Shown here one piece after another: positions 45,341-54,220 of a stretch of DNA of 64,000 bases (its first letter is position 1; every line of letters begins with the position of its first letter). The DNA is taken from NCBI GenBank assembly GCA_021771815.1, contig JAETOE010000013.1:1-64000 (forward strand), given 5' to 3'. Both the position numbers and the translations under genes were made by a program. This DNA comes from Roseburia hominis. Its GTDB lineage: Bacteria; Bacillota; Clostridia; Lachnospirales; Lachnospiraceae. The notes under the pieces are model-generated. The model was not told where the DNA came from, ran no database searches, and saw nothing but the letters and a program-made list of their open reading frames with translations.

Positions 45341-45366
45341 CTTGAAAAAATGCAGGACATACATAA

Positions 45367-45411
45367 GCGGTCTGCGGATGTATTCAAATGTGCGTCGGCT
45401 GCGCAGACCGC
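45367..45411 (+). promoter_or_regulatory. Hairpin between rhaA and rhaD
   Basis: Perfect 10-bp arms GCGGTCTGCG (45367-45376) and CGCAGACCGC (45402-45411) with a 25-nt loop and no T-run. It probably acts as an mRNA-stability or processing element between the two cistrons. Confidence 0.6.
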
Positions 45412-45456
45412 AAAAGTGTGAAAAGTGCTGTGAAGAAATAAACGGAGGAAACAGAA

Positions 45457-46281
45457 ATGAAAATTTTGGATGCAGAATTTGTACAGGGATTTATACGTAT
45501 GGCGAACGACGGATGGGAGCAGGGCTGGCATGAGAGAAATGGGGGAAATTTATCCTACCGCATCAAGCCGGAGGAAGTGGAATCCGTAAAGGAGAACTTC
45601 AAGCCGAAGGAGTGGCAGCCGATCGGCACGAGCGTCCCGAAGCTTGCGAACGAATATTTTCTTGTGACCGGGAGCGGTAAATATTTCCGCAACGTCATCA
45701 TCAAGCCGGAGGATTCCATCTGCATCATCGAGGTGGACGGGAAAGGAGAGAATTACAGGATCGTATGGGGGCTGGTAAATGGCGGAAGACCGACTTCAGA
45801 GCTTCCGTCCCACCTGATGAATCACGAGGTAAAAATGGTTGCGTCGAACGGAGCGCACCGCGTGATCTATCATGCGCACACCACGAATGTGATCGCGCTG
45901 ACCTTTGTCCTGCCGCTCGAGGATAAGGTGTTTACAAGAGAACTCTGGGAGATGGCGACGGAGTGTCCGGTGGTATTTCCGGACGGCATCGGCGTTGTGC
46001 CGTGGATGGTGCCGGGTGGCAGGGAGATCGCCGTCGCAACCAGCGAACTGATGAAGAAGTATGATGTTGCGATCTGGGCGCACCACGGAATGTTTGCGTC
46101 CGGCGAGGACTTCGATCTGACCTTCGGACTGATGCACACGGTAGAGAAATCCGCAGAGATTCTTGTAAAGATGCTGTCTATGCAGCCGGATAAGCGACAG
46201 ACCATCACCCCGCAGAACTTCCGCGATCTGGCAGGAGATTTTAAGGTGGCGCTGCCGGAAGAGTTTTTATATGAGAAGTAA
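45457..46281 (+). CDS. rhaD: Rhamnulose-1-phosphate aldolase
   Basis: Splits L-rhamnulose 1-phosphate into dihydroxyacetone phosphate and L-lactaldehyde; class II, zinc dependent. 274 residues, same as the E. coli-type enzyme. Zinc ligands come from HAHTTN (His139, His141) and AHHGMF (His210), and GNLSYR near the start is the phosphate-binding region. RBS CGGAGGAAAC. It follows rhaA after a hairpin spacer and precedes the lactaldehyde reductase, completing a full lower rhamnose pathway. Confidence 0.96.
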   Translation: MKILDAEFVQGFIRMANDGWEQGWHERNGGNLSYRIKPEEVESVKENFKPKEWQPIGTSVPKLANEYFLVTGSGKYFRNVIIKPEDSICIIEVDGKGENYRIVWGLVNGGRPTSELPSHLMNHEVKMVASNGAHRVIYHAHTTNVIALTFVLPLEDKVFTRELWEMATECPVVFPDGIGVVPWMVPGGREIAVATSELMKKYDVAIWAHHGMFASGEDFDLTFGLMHTVEKSAEILVKMLSMQPDKRQTITPQNFRDLAGDFKVALPEEFLYEK

Positions 46282-46313
46282 TTAAAAAAATATTATACAA
46301 GGAGGATAATATA

Positions 46314-47462
46314 ATGGCAAACAGATTTGTGTTGAACGAGACATCCTATCATGGAGCAGGTGCAATCGCGGCGATTGCAGACGAGGCAAAGGGCAGGGGC
46401 TACGGCAAGGCGTTCGTTTGCTCCGATCCCGATCTGGTAAAGTTCGGCGTGACAAAGAAGGTGCTCGATGTGCTTGACGGCGCAGGGTTATCTTATGAGC
46501 TTTATTCCAATATCAAGCCGAATCCGACGATCGAGAATGTGCAGACAGGCGTGGAGGCGTACAAGAAGTCCGGTGCAGACTACATTATCGCGATCGGCGG
46601 CGGTTCTTCCATGGATACGGCAAAGGCGGTCGGCATTATCATCAACAATCCGGATTTTGCGGATGTCAGAAGTTTAGAGGGCGTTGCTCCGACGAAGAAT
46701 AAGAGCGTTCCGATTTTTGCAGTGCCGACGACCGCCGGAACCGCAGCGGAGGTTACGATCAATTATGTGATCACAGACGCCGAGAAGAATCGTAAGATGG
46801 TATGTGTAGACCCGAAGGATATTCCGGTGATCGCTTTCGTTGACCCGGATATGATGTCCTCCATGCCGAAGGGACTTACCGCAGCGACCGGCATGGATGC
46901 GCTGACACACGCGATTGAGGGTTACATCACCGCAGGCGCATGGGAGTTGTCCGACATGTTCCACTTAAAGGCAATCGAGATCATTTCAAGAAGCCTGCGC
47001 GGCGCAGTTGCAAATACGCCGGAGGGCAGAGAGGATATGGCGCTCGGTCAGTATGTTGCGGGAATGGGATTTTCCAATGTAGGACTTGGTATCGTGCACT
47101 CCATGGCACACCCGCTTGGAGCGCTTTACGATACGCCGCACGGTGTTGCCAATGCGATCATTCTTCCGACGGTCATGGAGTACAATGCTCCGGCGACTGG
47201 CGAGAAGTACCGCGAGATCGCAAGAGCCATGGGCGTTTCGGGAGTGGATGGAATGAGCCAGGAAGAGTACAGAAAGGCTGCAATCGACGCGGTAAAGAAG
47301 CTCTCCGTGGACGTCGGCATCCCGGCAGACTTAAAGGAAATTGTGAAGAAAGAGGATATTCCGTTCCTCGCACAGTCCGCATACGACGATGCCTGCAGGC
47401 CGGGAAATCCGCGCGAGACGAGCGTAGAGGATATTACGAAGCTGTATGAATCGCTGATTTAA
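46314..47462 (+). CDS. fucO: Lactaldehyde reductase (iron-dependent alcohol dehydrogenase)
   Basis: Reduces L-lactaldehyde to 1,2-propanediol with NADH during anaerobic rhamnose or fucose use. 382 residues, standard for FucO. Motifs: NAD-binding AIGGGSSMDTAKAV, then TTAGTAAEVT, and iron ligands in DALTHAIEGYI and HSMAHPLGALYDTPHG. It begins 32 bp after rhaD with AAGGAGG. Propanediol microcompartment genes are not present here, so propanediol is probably excreted or used by genes elsewhere. Confidence 0.95.
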   Translation: MANRFVLNETSYHGAGAIAAIADEAKGRGYGKAFVCSDPDLVKFGVTKKVLDVLDGAGLSYELYSNIKPNPTIENVQTGVEAYKKSGADYIIAIGGGSSMDTAKAVGIIINNPDFADVRSLEGVAPTKNKSVPIFAVPTTAGTAAEVTINYVITDAEKNRKMVCVDPKDIPVIAFVDPDMMSSMPKGLTAATGMDALTHAIEGYITAGAWELSDMFHLKAIEIISRSLRGAVANTPEGREDMALGQYVAGMGFSNVGLGIVHSMAHPLGALYDTPHGVANAIILPTVMEYNAPATGEKYREIARAMGVSGVDGMSQEEYRKAAIDAVKKLSVDVGIPADLKEIVKKEDIPFLAQSAYDDACRPGNPRETSVEDITKLYESLI

Positions 47463-47540
47463 GCATACTGGAAATATCTACTTGTAGATTCCTCCGAATA
47501 CCTTTGTTAAAATGCATTTGTGACATAGATGAAACAATTT

Positions 47541-47557
47541 TGTAACAAATAAGTAAC
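47541..47557 (+). promoter_or_regulatory. WalR-like box upstream of the NlpC/P60 gene
   Basis: TGTAAC-AAATA-AGTAAC matches the WalR (YycF) consensus TGTWAH-N5-TGTWAH except for one base. WalKR controls peptidoglycan endopeptidases in Firmicutes, which fits the gene 49 bp downstream. Confidence 0.55.
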
Positions 47558-47605
47558 AAAATGCCATCATCTGGAAAAACAAAGGATTTGGAGGATTACT
47601 ACATA

Positions 47606-48973
47606 ATGAAGAAGAGAATGACGATACTGACACTGCTTCTTGCGGGGAGCATCACATTTGGCGCGATGGGAATGTCGTCCGTACAGGCGGCGCAGACAGG
47701 CGCGCAGCCGGCAGTACAGGGAACGGCACAGCCGGGCGGACAGGTGACGGCAGGTGTGACAGAGGCGCTTGCGGAAATGCTCGTGGAAAATGAGGTTCTT
47801 TCGATCGCAGGGCGTGTGGCAGAGGAGGCGGACACTCTTATGGACGCGGCGAAGGAGCGGAAGCTTGCGGCAGAGGAAGCCGCAGAGGTGGAGGCGCATG
47901 AGGTTCCGGTCGTGGAATCGGAATTTGCTGACATTGCAATCGCACAGGTAAATAATTATGTCAATGTGCGTTCGGAGCCGAATACGGAGAGTGAGATTCT
48001 CGGAAAGCTTTATGATGATTGCGCCGCGACGGTGCTTGAGGCGACGGAGGACGGCTGGTATAAGGTCGAATCAGGAAATGTGACGGGCTATGTCAAGGCG
48101 GAATATGTCGTGGTCGGAGATGAAGAACTTGCGCGAACGGTCGGTACGCGCCTTGCGACGGTGAACACGACGACCCTGTTCGTGCGCACGGAGCCGACGA
48201 CGGAGGCGAAGGTACTTACGATGCTGCCGGACGGTGACGACGTGGTTGTAACGGACGAATCCACAGAGGGATGGGCGAAGGTGTCCACAGAGGACGGTGA
48301 CGGTTATGTGTCGCTGGAGTATGTGGGCTTATCTACGGAGTATAATTACGCGGAGTCCAGAGAGGAAGAAGAGGCAAGACTGGCGCGCGAGGCGGCGGAG
48401 CGTGAGGCGGCAGCCAGAGCAGCGGAAGAGGCAAGACGCGCAAGAGAGGCGGAAGAAGCGGCGAAGCGTGCAAGAGAAGCGGAGCAGGCGGCAAAAAGCG
48501 CGCAGCAGAGCGCAGCGGGAGGCGGGAGCAGTTCTTCCGGCAGCACGGGAGGCGGGAGCAGTTCTTCCGCGAACGCGGGGAGCAGCGGTTCTTCTGGAAA
48601 TGCGGGAAGCGGCAGTCCGTCGTCTGTGTCAAACGGACAGGCAGTCGTCAACTACGCGATGCAGTTTCTGGGAAATCCATACGTTTACGGGGGCAACAGC
48701 TTAACGAACGGAACGGATTGCTCCGGTTTTGTGAAGGGTGTCTATGCGGCGTTCGGAATCAACCTGCCGCGTACCTCCGCAGAGCAGCGTCATGCGGGCT
48801 ACGGCGTGAGTCTTTCCGATATCCAGCCGGGGGACCTCGTCTGCTACAGCGGGCATATCGGTATCTACACGGGAAATAATACGATTATCCACGCCAGCAA
48901 TGAGAGGACGGGAATCACCCTGACTTCTCCGGTGACCTACCGGCAGGTACTTGCTGTGCGGAGAATTTTCTAA
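47606..48973 (+). CDS. Secreted SH3-NlpC/P60 peptidoglycan endopeptidase
   Basis: The ATG at 47606 follows TTTGGAGG; 455 residues. A signal peptide (MTILTLLLAGSITFGAMG, AQA-type cleavage) leads to two bacterial SH3 domains (VNNYVNVRSEPNTESEILGKLY and TTLFVRTEPTTEAKVLTMLP). An Ala/Glu/Arg-rich helix and a Ser/Gly linker follow, then the NlpC/P60 domain with Cys372 in GTDCSGFV and His417 in YSGHIGIY. The family cleaves D-gamma-glutamyl-diamino acid bonds in wall peptides. Monocistronic, ending in a strong terminator; resembles CwlO/LytE-type elongation hydrolases. Confidence 0.93.
   Translation: MKKRMTILTLLLAGSITFGAMGMSSVQAAQTGAQPAVQGTAQPGGQVTAGVTEALAEMLVENEVLSIAGRVAEEADTLMDAAKERKLAAEEAAEVEAHEVPVVESEFADIAIAQVNNYVNVRSEPNTESEILGKLYDDCAATVLEATEDGWYKVESGNVTGYVKAEYVVVGDEELARTVGTRLATVNTTTLFVRTEPTTEAKVLTMLPDGDDVVVTDESTEGWAKVSTEDGDGYVSLEYVGLSTEYNYAESREEEEARLAREAAEREAAARAAEEARRAREAEEAAKRAREAEQAAKSAQQSAAGGGSSSSGSTGGGSSSSANAGSSGSSGNAGSGSPSSVSNGQAVVNYAMQFLGNPYVYGGNSLTNGTDCSGFVKGVYAAFGINLPRTSAEQRHAGYGVSLSDIQPGDLVCYSGHIGIYTGNNTIIHASNERTGITLTSPVTYRQVLAVRRIF
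48516..48569 (+). repeat. Two 24-bp identical repeats in the Ser/Gly linker
   Basis: CGGGAGGCGGGAGCAGTTCT begins both copies (48516-48539 and 48546-48569) at a 30-bp period, in frame and encoding GGGSSSSG-type segments. Confidence 0.9.
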
Positions 48974-48988
48974 AATTTATATATAATG

Positions 48989-49030
48989 AAAAACGAACCG
49001 TGCAAAGATAAAAGGCACGGTTCGTTTTTT
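48989..49030. terminator. Terminator between the convergent NlpC/P60 and ABC-F genes
   Basis: AAAACGAACCGTGC and GCACGGTTCGTTTT form a 14-bp stem with an 11-nt loop and a TTTTTT tail; A-rich on the left, so it can work for both strands. Confidence 0.92.
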
Positions 49031-49091
49031 GTGACATCGCAGACAGTGCAGGATGCCTGCGGTGTCAAACCGGTATAGCCGGGAGGCGTTT

Positions 49092-50732
49092 TTAGTTATC
49101 GCTCTCATCATCCGCAGACATCGAGTACACCTGACGCTTTCTTGCCATCTCATCGTTCTCAAGGTATTCATCATAGGTAGAAACCTTGTCGATGAAGGTG
49201 CCGTCCGGTAGAAATTCGATGATACGGTTCGCCGTTGTCTGTACGACCTGGTGGTCACGGGAGGCGAAGAGCACCACGCCCGGGAACTTGATAAGACCGT
49301 TGTTCAGCGCCGTGATGGACTCCATGTCGAGGTGGTCGGTCGGCTCGTCAAGGATGAGCACATTGCTTCCCATAATCATCATGCGGGAGAGCAGGACACG
49401 CACCTTCTCGCCGCCGGAGAGGACACGCATCTTCTTTGTACCGTCTTCCCCGGCGAAGAGCATACGCCCTAAGAAACCGCGCACGTAAGTCGCATCCTTG
49501 ATTTCGGAGAACTGGGTCAGCCAGTCTACGATCAGAAGGTCGGTGTCAAAAATTTCGGTGTTGTCCTTCGGGAAATAGGACTGGCTCGTTGTCACGCCCC
49601 ACTTGAAAGTGCCGGAATCCGGCTCCAGTTCACCGGAGAGAATCTTAAAGAGGGTCGTTTTGGCGAGTTCATTGCCGCCGACGAAGGCAATCTTGTCATC
49701 GTGCCCGACGATGAAGGACACATTATCTAAAATCTTAACTCCGTCGATGGTCTTCGTCAGACCTTCCACGGTGAGCACCTCATTGCCGATCTCGCGGTTT
49801 GGACGGAAATCGATGTACGGATATTTCCGGCTGGACGGACGAATCTCGTCGAGCTGGATTTTCTCTAAGGCACGCTTTCTTGAGGTCGCCTGCTTGGATT
49901 TGGAAGCGTTTGCGGAGAAGCGGGAGATGAACTCCTGCAATTCCTTGATCTTCTCCTCCTTCTTCTTGTTGGCTTCTTTCATCTGTTTTACAAGAAGCTG
50001 GCTCGACTCATACCAGAAATCGTAGTTTCCGGCGTAGAGCTGAATCTTGCCGTAGTCGATGTCCGCGATGTTGGTGCAGACCTTATTTAAGAAATAGCGG
50101 TCGTGGGAGACTACGATGACGGTATTCTCGAAATTGATGAGAAACTCCTCGAGCCAGCTGATCGCGTCTAAGTCAAGATGGTTGGTCGGCTCGTCTAAAA
50201 GCAGGATGTCCGGGTTGCCGAACAGCGCCTGTGCGAGCAGGACTTTGACCTTAAGCGCGCTTGGCATGTCAGCCATCAGCGTGTAGTGATCCTCGGTCGG
50301 GATGCCCAGACCGTTTAGCATGGTCGCGGCGTCGGACTCGGCATTCCAGCCGTCCATGTCTGCGAACTCCGCCTCAAGCTCGCTCGCGCGGATGCCGTCC
50401 TCGTCCGTGAAGTCCTCCTTCATGTAGATCGCATCCTTCTCCTTCATGATATCGTAGAGGCGCTTATTTCCCATGATGACCGTATCAAGCACCGTGTACT
50501 CATCATATTTGAAGTGATCCTGCTGTAAGAAGGAAAGACGCTGTCCCGGCGTGATGATGACCTCGCCGTTCGTCGGCTCGAGCTGACCGGACAAAATCTT
50601 TAGGAACGTAGATTTTCCCGCGCCGTTGGCTCCAATCAGACCATAGCAGCAGCCTTCTGTGAATTTGATATTAACGTCCTCAAAGAGGGCTTTTTTACCG
50701 ATTCGTAAAGTGACATTACTTGTACTGATCAT
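49092..50732 (-). CDS. ABC-F family ATPase (YbiT/YkpA-like)
   Basis: A 546-residue soluble protein with two ATP-binding cassettes and the inter-domain linker (TSRKRALEKIQLDEIRPSSRKYPYIDF), no membrane domain: an ABC-F protein acting on ribosomes. The first Walker A is GANGAGKST and its Walker B ILLLDEPTNHLD; the signature before it is unusual (SALKVKVLLAQ in place of LSGGQ). The second Walker A reads GGNELAKTT, with Ala for the usual Gly, yet the second signature LSGGEKVRVL and ILDEPTDHLD are canonical. Probably a translation factor; antibiotic protection cannot be assigned. Own promoter upstream, convergent with NlpC/P60. Confidence 0.92.
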   Translation of the reverse strand: MISTSNVTLRIGKKALFEDVNIKFTEGCCYGLIGANGAGKSTFLKILSGQLEPTNGEVIITPGQRLSFLQQDHFKYDEYTVLDTVIMGNKRLYDIMKEKDAIYMKEDFTDEDGIRASELEAEFADMDGWNAESDAATMLNGLGIPTEDHYTLMADMPSALKVKVLLAQALFGNPDILLLDEPTNHLDLDAISWLEEFLINFENTVIVVSHDRYFLNKVCTNIADIDYGKIQLYAGNYDFWYESSQLLVKQMKEANKKKEEKIKELQEFISRFSANASKSKQATSRKRALEKIQLDEIRPSSRKYPYIDFRPNREIGNEVLTVEGLTKTIDGVKILDNVSFIVGHDDKIAFVGGNELAKTTLFKILSGELEPDSGTFKWGVTTSQSYFPKDNTEIFDTDLLIVDWLTQFSEIKDATYVRGFLGRMLFAGEDGTKKMRVLSGGEKVRVLLSRMMIMGSNVLILDEPTDHLDMESITALNNGLIKFPGVVLFASRDHQVVQTTANRIIEFLPDGTFIDKVSTYDEYLENDEMARKRQVYSMSADDESDN

Positions 50733-50834
50733 TGTAACACCTCAATTTAATTAGATTTTCTGATAAACATACAGATTTTATTATACATAAAAATACCGGA
50801 TTTTCAAGGAAAAATGATTTGTGCGACATTTTAG

Positions 50835-50862
50835 TTGGCATTTGTTAAAAATTTGTTATAAT
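50835..50862 (+). promoter_or_regulatory. Predicted promoter of the GGDEF/EAL gene
   Basis: TTGGCA (50835-50840) and TATAAT (50857-50862) are 16 bp apart; leader about 35 nt to the ATG with GAGGAGAT. Confidence 0.65.
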
Positions 50863-50903
50863 GTAGAACAGAGAGGTCTGGTAGAACAGAGGAGATTACA
50901 GGT

Positions 50904-53900
50904 ATGGGATACGGGGAAATGGAGCAGAGTATGGAAGGCGCAGATTTGGGAAAAAAGAACGATTTGATTTATGAATTGCCGGTCGGGGCGGCAGTCGCGC
51001 GCGGCGGGCATGAGCTTTATCTTGAGATTGTGAACCGGGAATTCTTAAAAGCAACGGGATATTTCGCAGATGGCATTGCGGAGAGGAAACGTCCGTTCGT
51101 TGATTACATATACGAGGCGGATGTAGGAATATTTGAGGATGCGATTGAGAAATGCCGCGAGAACAGGGAGATACAGTCGTTGGAACTTCGGGTGCGCACG
51201 AAGGACGGCGGCGTGTGCTGGGAGATGCTGCAGTGCAGGCTGTACTGCTACCGGGATGCGGTTCCTTACTACATATTGATAAGCTGGGATATACATACGA
51301 GGAAGGGGCTCGAGGAGGAACTTCGTCTGATGGATGAGCAGTACCGTATGCTGGAGGAGGTTACGGACGAATTTCCCTTTGACTTTGACGTGGTGAAGAA
51401 ACGTTTCCGTGTGCCGCAGAAGTACCGTGTGAACGGGAAAGTCGATTCGGACCGGAAATATATGAGCTTTGAGGAAATGCTCGCCGATGTTTATGAAGAG
51501 GATCGCGAGGAATGTGCCCAGGCAATTCTTCTTGCATCAAAGGAGAAGCGGACGGGCACGATTGATTACCGGATGAATTTAGCGCCAGAGGGAGAGAAAA
51601 CGGACTATTCCTGGTACCGGACAGTCTACCGGAGCATTGTAGGCGATGACGGACAGATTATCCGTATTATCGGCCGCAGTTATGATGTGAGCAAGGACAG
51701 GAAGATTCAGGAGCAGCTTCTGGAGGAAATGCGGCTTGACCCGATGACGCGTGTTTTAAATAAGGTGGCGGCGGGTGAAGAAGTGGACCGTATTCTTACG
51801 CAGGAGCCGCAGGGGACGCACGTATTACTTCTGATCGATATCGATGATTTTAAGCAGATCAACGACACCTTCGGACATACGGTCGGTGACACCGTGATTT
51901 CGGACGTCGCAGATGTGATACGCCAGCAATTCGGGGAGAACGATCTTGTGGCGCGCATGGGAGGCGACGAGTTTCTGGCGTTTATGAGGAATACGACGCG
52001 CGCGGAGGCGGAGCGCAAAGCGGAGCAGTTGTGCGGGGAGTCGGCAAAGCGTCTCATCGGCGATGACGCGATCGTGAACGTGACGCTCAGTATCGGTCTT
52101 GCCGTGTCGGGTGAGGACGGAGACGATTATGAGACGCTGTTTACCATGGCGGACCGCGCGATGTACGATACGAAGCGGGACGGAAAGAACGGGTTTGCAT
52201 TTGCAAGGAAGGATTCCTACGCGGACGGTGACGGCAGAAGACGTCAGAAAAACGCGGAGGTGGAGCAGAATGCAGGCAGGGAGGTCGACAAGGAATTTCT
52301 CAATTTTGCGTTCAGTCTGCTGTCTCACGCGAGGGATATCAACGGTTCTCTAAATGTTCTGATCGAACAGATCGGTAAGAAATACGGGCTGGATTTCGTT
52401 GCCGTGTTCGAGGGCAGGGAAGAGGGCACGGAAATGGTGCTCATGAATTCGTGGAATCGTTCCGGCAGAATCTACGAGCATCATTTGTTCCAGCAGGGCG
52501 TATGTATCCCGGAAGAGGTGCAGATGGGGCAGTTCGTCTCTGTCAGTGAAGATGTGCTTGCAGGAGACGGCAGGCAGTTCGGTGAACTGTGGAGAGGAAG
52601 CGATGAGGGAACAAGACATCTTGGCGGGGTCAAGTTTGAATTTTCCGGAAACCGGATGGGATGGATGTGCGTCGGAGTGCGCCGTGAAGGAGAGGGATTT
52701 CACTCGGACGAGGCAAGCACATTCTGTGAGCTTGGCAGAGTCGTGGGCGTTTTCGTGTCCCTGCGGAGCAAGTTGAGCGACGATCAGCGCGAGATACAGC
52801 ATCTGCAGAATCAGGATATGCTGACAGGGCTTTACAATCTTGAAGCGTTCAGAGAGCGCACGAAACGGCGCATGAAAAGAGGCGAACTTGCGGAGAACAA
52901 AGAGGATGGCGCGCGCAGGGTCTATGCGCTGGTGCATCTTGACGTCAATAATTTTTCTTATGTCAATGAGAATTTTGGGCAGCAGGTCGGCGACAGTATC
53001 TTAAGAGAGCTTGCAAAGCTTATCGACAGCCAGGAGCATGTTGTGGAGGCGTGCCGTATGTACTCGGATTATTTCGTGGAACTGGTGTGCGGCAGCAGCG
53101 AAAAGGAAATCTATAATAAGGTGCTTGAGGAGAATGCGGCGTTCGAGGAGCAGCAGAAGATCCGGTATCCGGCGAGCATGATGCGTCTGTCGGCAGGCAT
53201 TTGTTTTGTGCGGGATCATAAGGAGTCGTTCGACACGATCATAGAGGGTGCGAATCTTGCCAGAAAGCAGGCGAAGGAACAGAAGATCGGCGCTGTCGTA
53301 TACCGTGAGTCAATGCGCAGGAACCGTGATAATGAGATTCATATTACCGGAAGATTCTACGGCGCGCTGCAGAAGGGAGAGCTTGAACTGTTCCTGCAGC
53401 CGAAGTTCCTGTTGGAGGAACGCAGGATTTACGGCGCGGAGGCACTGGCGAGGTGGAGGCTGGAATCGGGGGAGGTGATTTCTCCGGGGGATTTTATCCC
53501 TCCGCTTGAAAACGTGGGCTATGTCGTCGATCTGGATTTCTACATATTAGAACAGCTCCTGCGCGTAATGCGGCGCTGGAAGGAATCGGGAAGAAAGCTG
53601 TTCACGATTTCCACGAATTTTTCGCGCAGGAATTTCGAAAACGGCGGCGAGGAGTTCATAAAGCGGCTCGAGGAGACGATGCAGAGGTATCAGATCGAGC
53701 GCAGATACATAGAAATAGAGGTGACGGAGAGCGTGGTCGTCGAGAACCTTGACTGCTTAAAGGAATGCCTTGGCAAGTTGGAGAAGCTTGGCTACCGGAT
53801 CGCTATCGACGATTTCGGTACGGGGTATTCATCCTTAAGCGTCCTGCTTGAGATCCCTGCAAATGCCGTGAAGATAGACAAGAGCTTCACGGACCGGATC

Positions 53901-54095
53901 AACCTCGTGGAACAGCGGGAGTTCGTCTCGCGGATGGGACAGTTTATTTTGACGGCAAAGGACGAGGTCATTTTCGAGGGAATCGAGGAGGAAGCACAGC
54001 GGCAGTTCCTCATCGGATGCGGTTTCCGCTACGGGCAGGGGTATTATTTTGACAGACCGTTGTCGTTGGAGGAATTTGAGAGGAAGTACATTTGA
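50904..54095 (+). CDS. PAS-GGDEF-GGDEF-EAL cyclic-di-GMP enzyme
   Basis: A 1063-residue cytoplasmic protein without membrane segments. Two PAS-like domains fill about residues 20-275. A first GGDEF domain is intact (MGGDEF, residues 353-357). A GAF-like region (about 455-620) follows. A second GGDEF-type domain has a degenerate active site (YSDYF at the GGDEF position). The EAL domain has EALARW (Glu846), NFSRRNF, EVTES, DDFGTGYSS and FEGIE, all expected for an active phosphodiesterase. It could both make and degrade c-di-GMP under PAS control. Stand-alone gene with its own promoter. Confidence 0.92.
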   Translation: MGYGEMEQSMEGADLGKKNDLIYELPVGAAVARGGHELYLEIVNREFLKATGYFADGIAERKRPFVDYIYEADVGIFEDAIEKCRENREIQSLELRVRTKDGGVCWEMLQCRLYCYRDAVPYYILISWDIHTRKGLEEELRLMDEQYRMLEEVTDEFPFDFDVVKKRFRVPQKYRVNGKVDSDRKYMSFEEMLADVYEEDREECAQAILLASKEKRTGTIDYRMNLAPEGEKTDYSWYRTVYRSIVGDDGQIIRIIGRSYDVSKDRKIQEQLLEEMRLDPMTRVLNKVAAGEEVDRILTQEPQGTHVLLLIDIDDFKQINDTFGHTVGDTVISDVADVIRQQFGENDLVARMGGDEFLAFMRNTTRAEAERKAEQLCGESAKRLIGDDAIVNVTLSIGLAVSGEDGDDYETLFTMADRAMYDTKRDGKNGFAFARKDSYADGDGRRRQKNAEVEQNAGREVDKEFLNFAFSLLSHARDINGSLNVLIEQIGKKYGLDFVAVFEGREEGTEMVLMNSWNRSGRIYEHHLFQQGVCIPEEVQMGQFVSVSEDVLAGDGRQFGELWRGSDEGTRHLGGVKFEFSGNRMGWMCVGVRREGEGFHSDEASTFCELGRVVGVFVSLRSKLSDDQREIQHLQNQDMLTGLYNLEAFRERTKRRMKRGELAENKEDGARRVYALVHLDVNNFSYVNENFGQQVGDSILRELAKLIDSQEHVVEACRMYSDYFVELVCGSSEKEIYNKVLEENAAFEEQQKIRYPASMMRLSAGICFVRDHKESFDTIIEGANLARKQAKEQKIGAVVYRESMRRNRDNEIHITGRFYGALQKGELELFLQPKFLLEERRIYGAEALARWRLESGEVISPGDFIPPLENVGYVVDLDFYILEQLLRVMRRWKESGRKLFTISTNFSRRNFENGGEEFIKRLEETMQRYQIERRYIEIEVTESVVVENLDCLKECLGKLEKLGYRIAIDDFGTGYSSLSVLLEIPANAVKIDKSFTDRINLVEQREFVSRMGQFILTAKDEVIFEGIEEEAQRQFLIGCGFRYGQGYYFDRPLSLEEFERKYI

Positions 54096-54137
54096 AAAAT
54101 TTTTAAAATTGCACCTGTTTTCGTACAGTCAGAAACC

Positions 54138-54166
54138 TTTACAATCGACAAATTAAATGCTAAAAT
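54138..54166 (+). promoter_or_regulatory. Predicted nifJ promoter
   Basis: TTTACA (54138-54143) and TAAAAT (54161-54166) are exactly 17 bp apart; leader about 50 nt ending in AAGGAGGAA, consistent with strong expression. Confidence 0.7.
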
Positions 54167-54220
54167 TAGTATTAAGTCGGTAATATGACACTCTATTTTA
54201 AGATTTAAGGAGGAATAATA

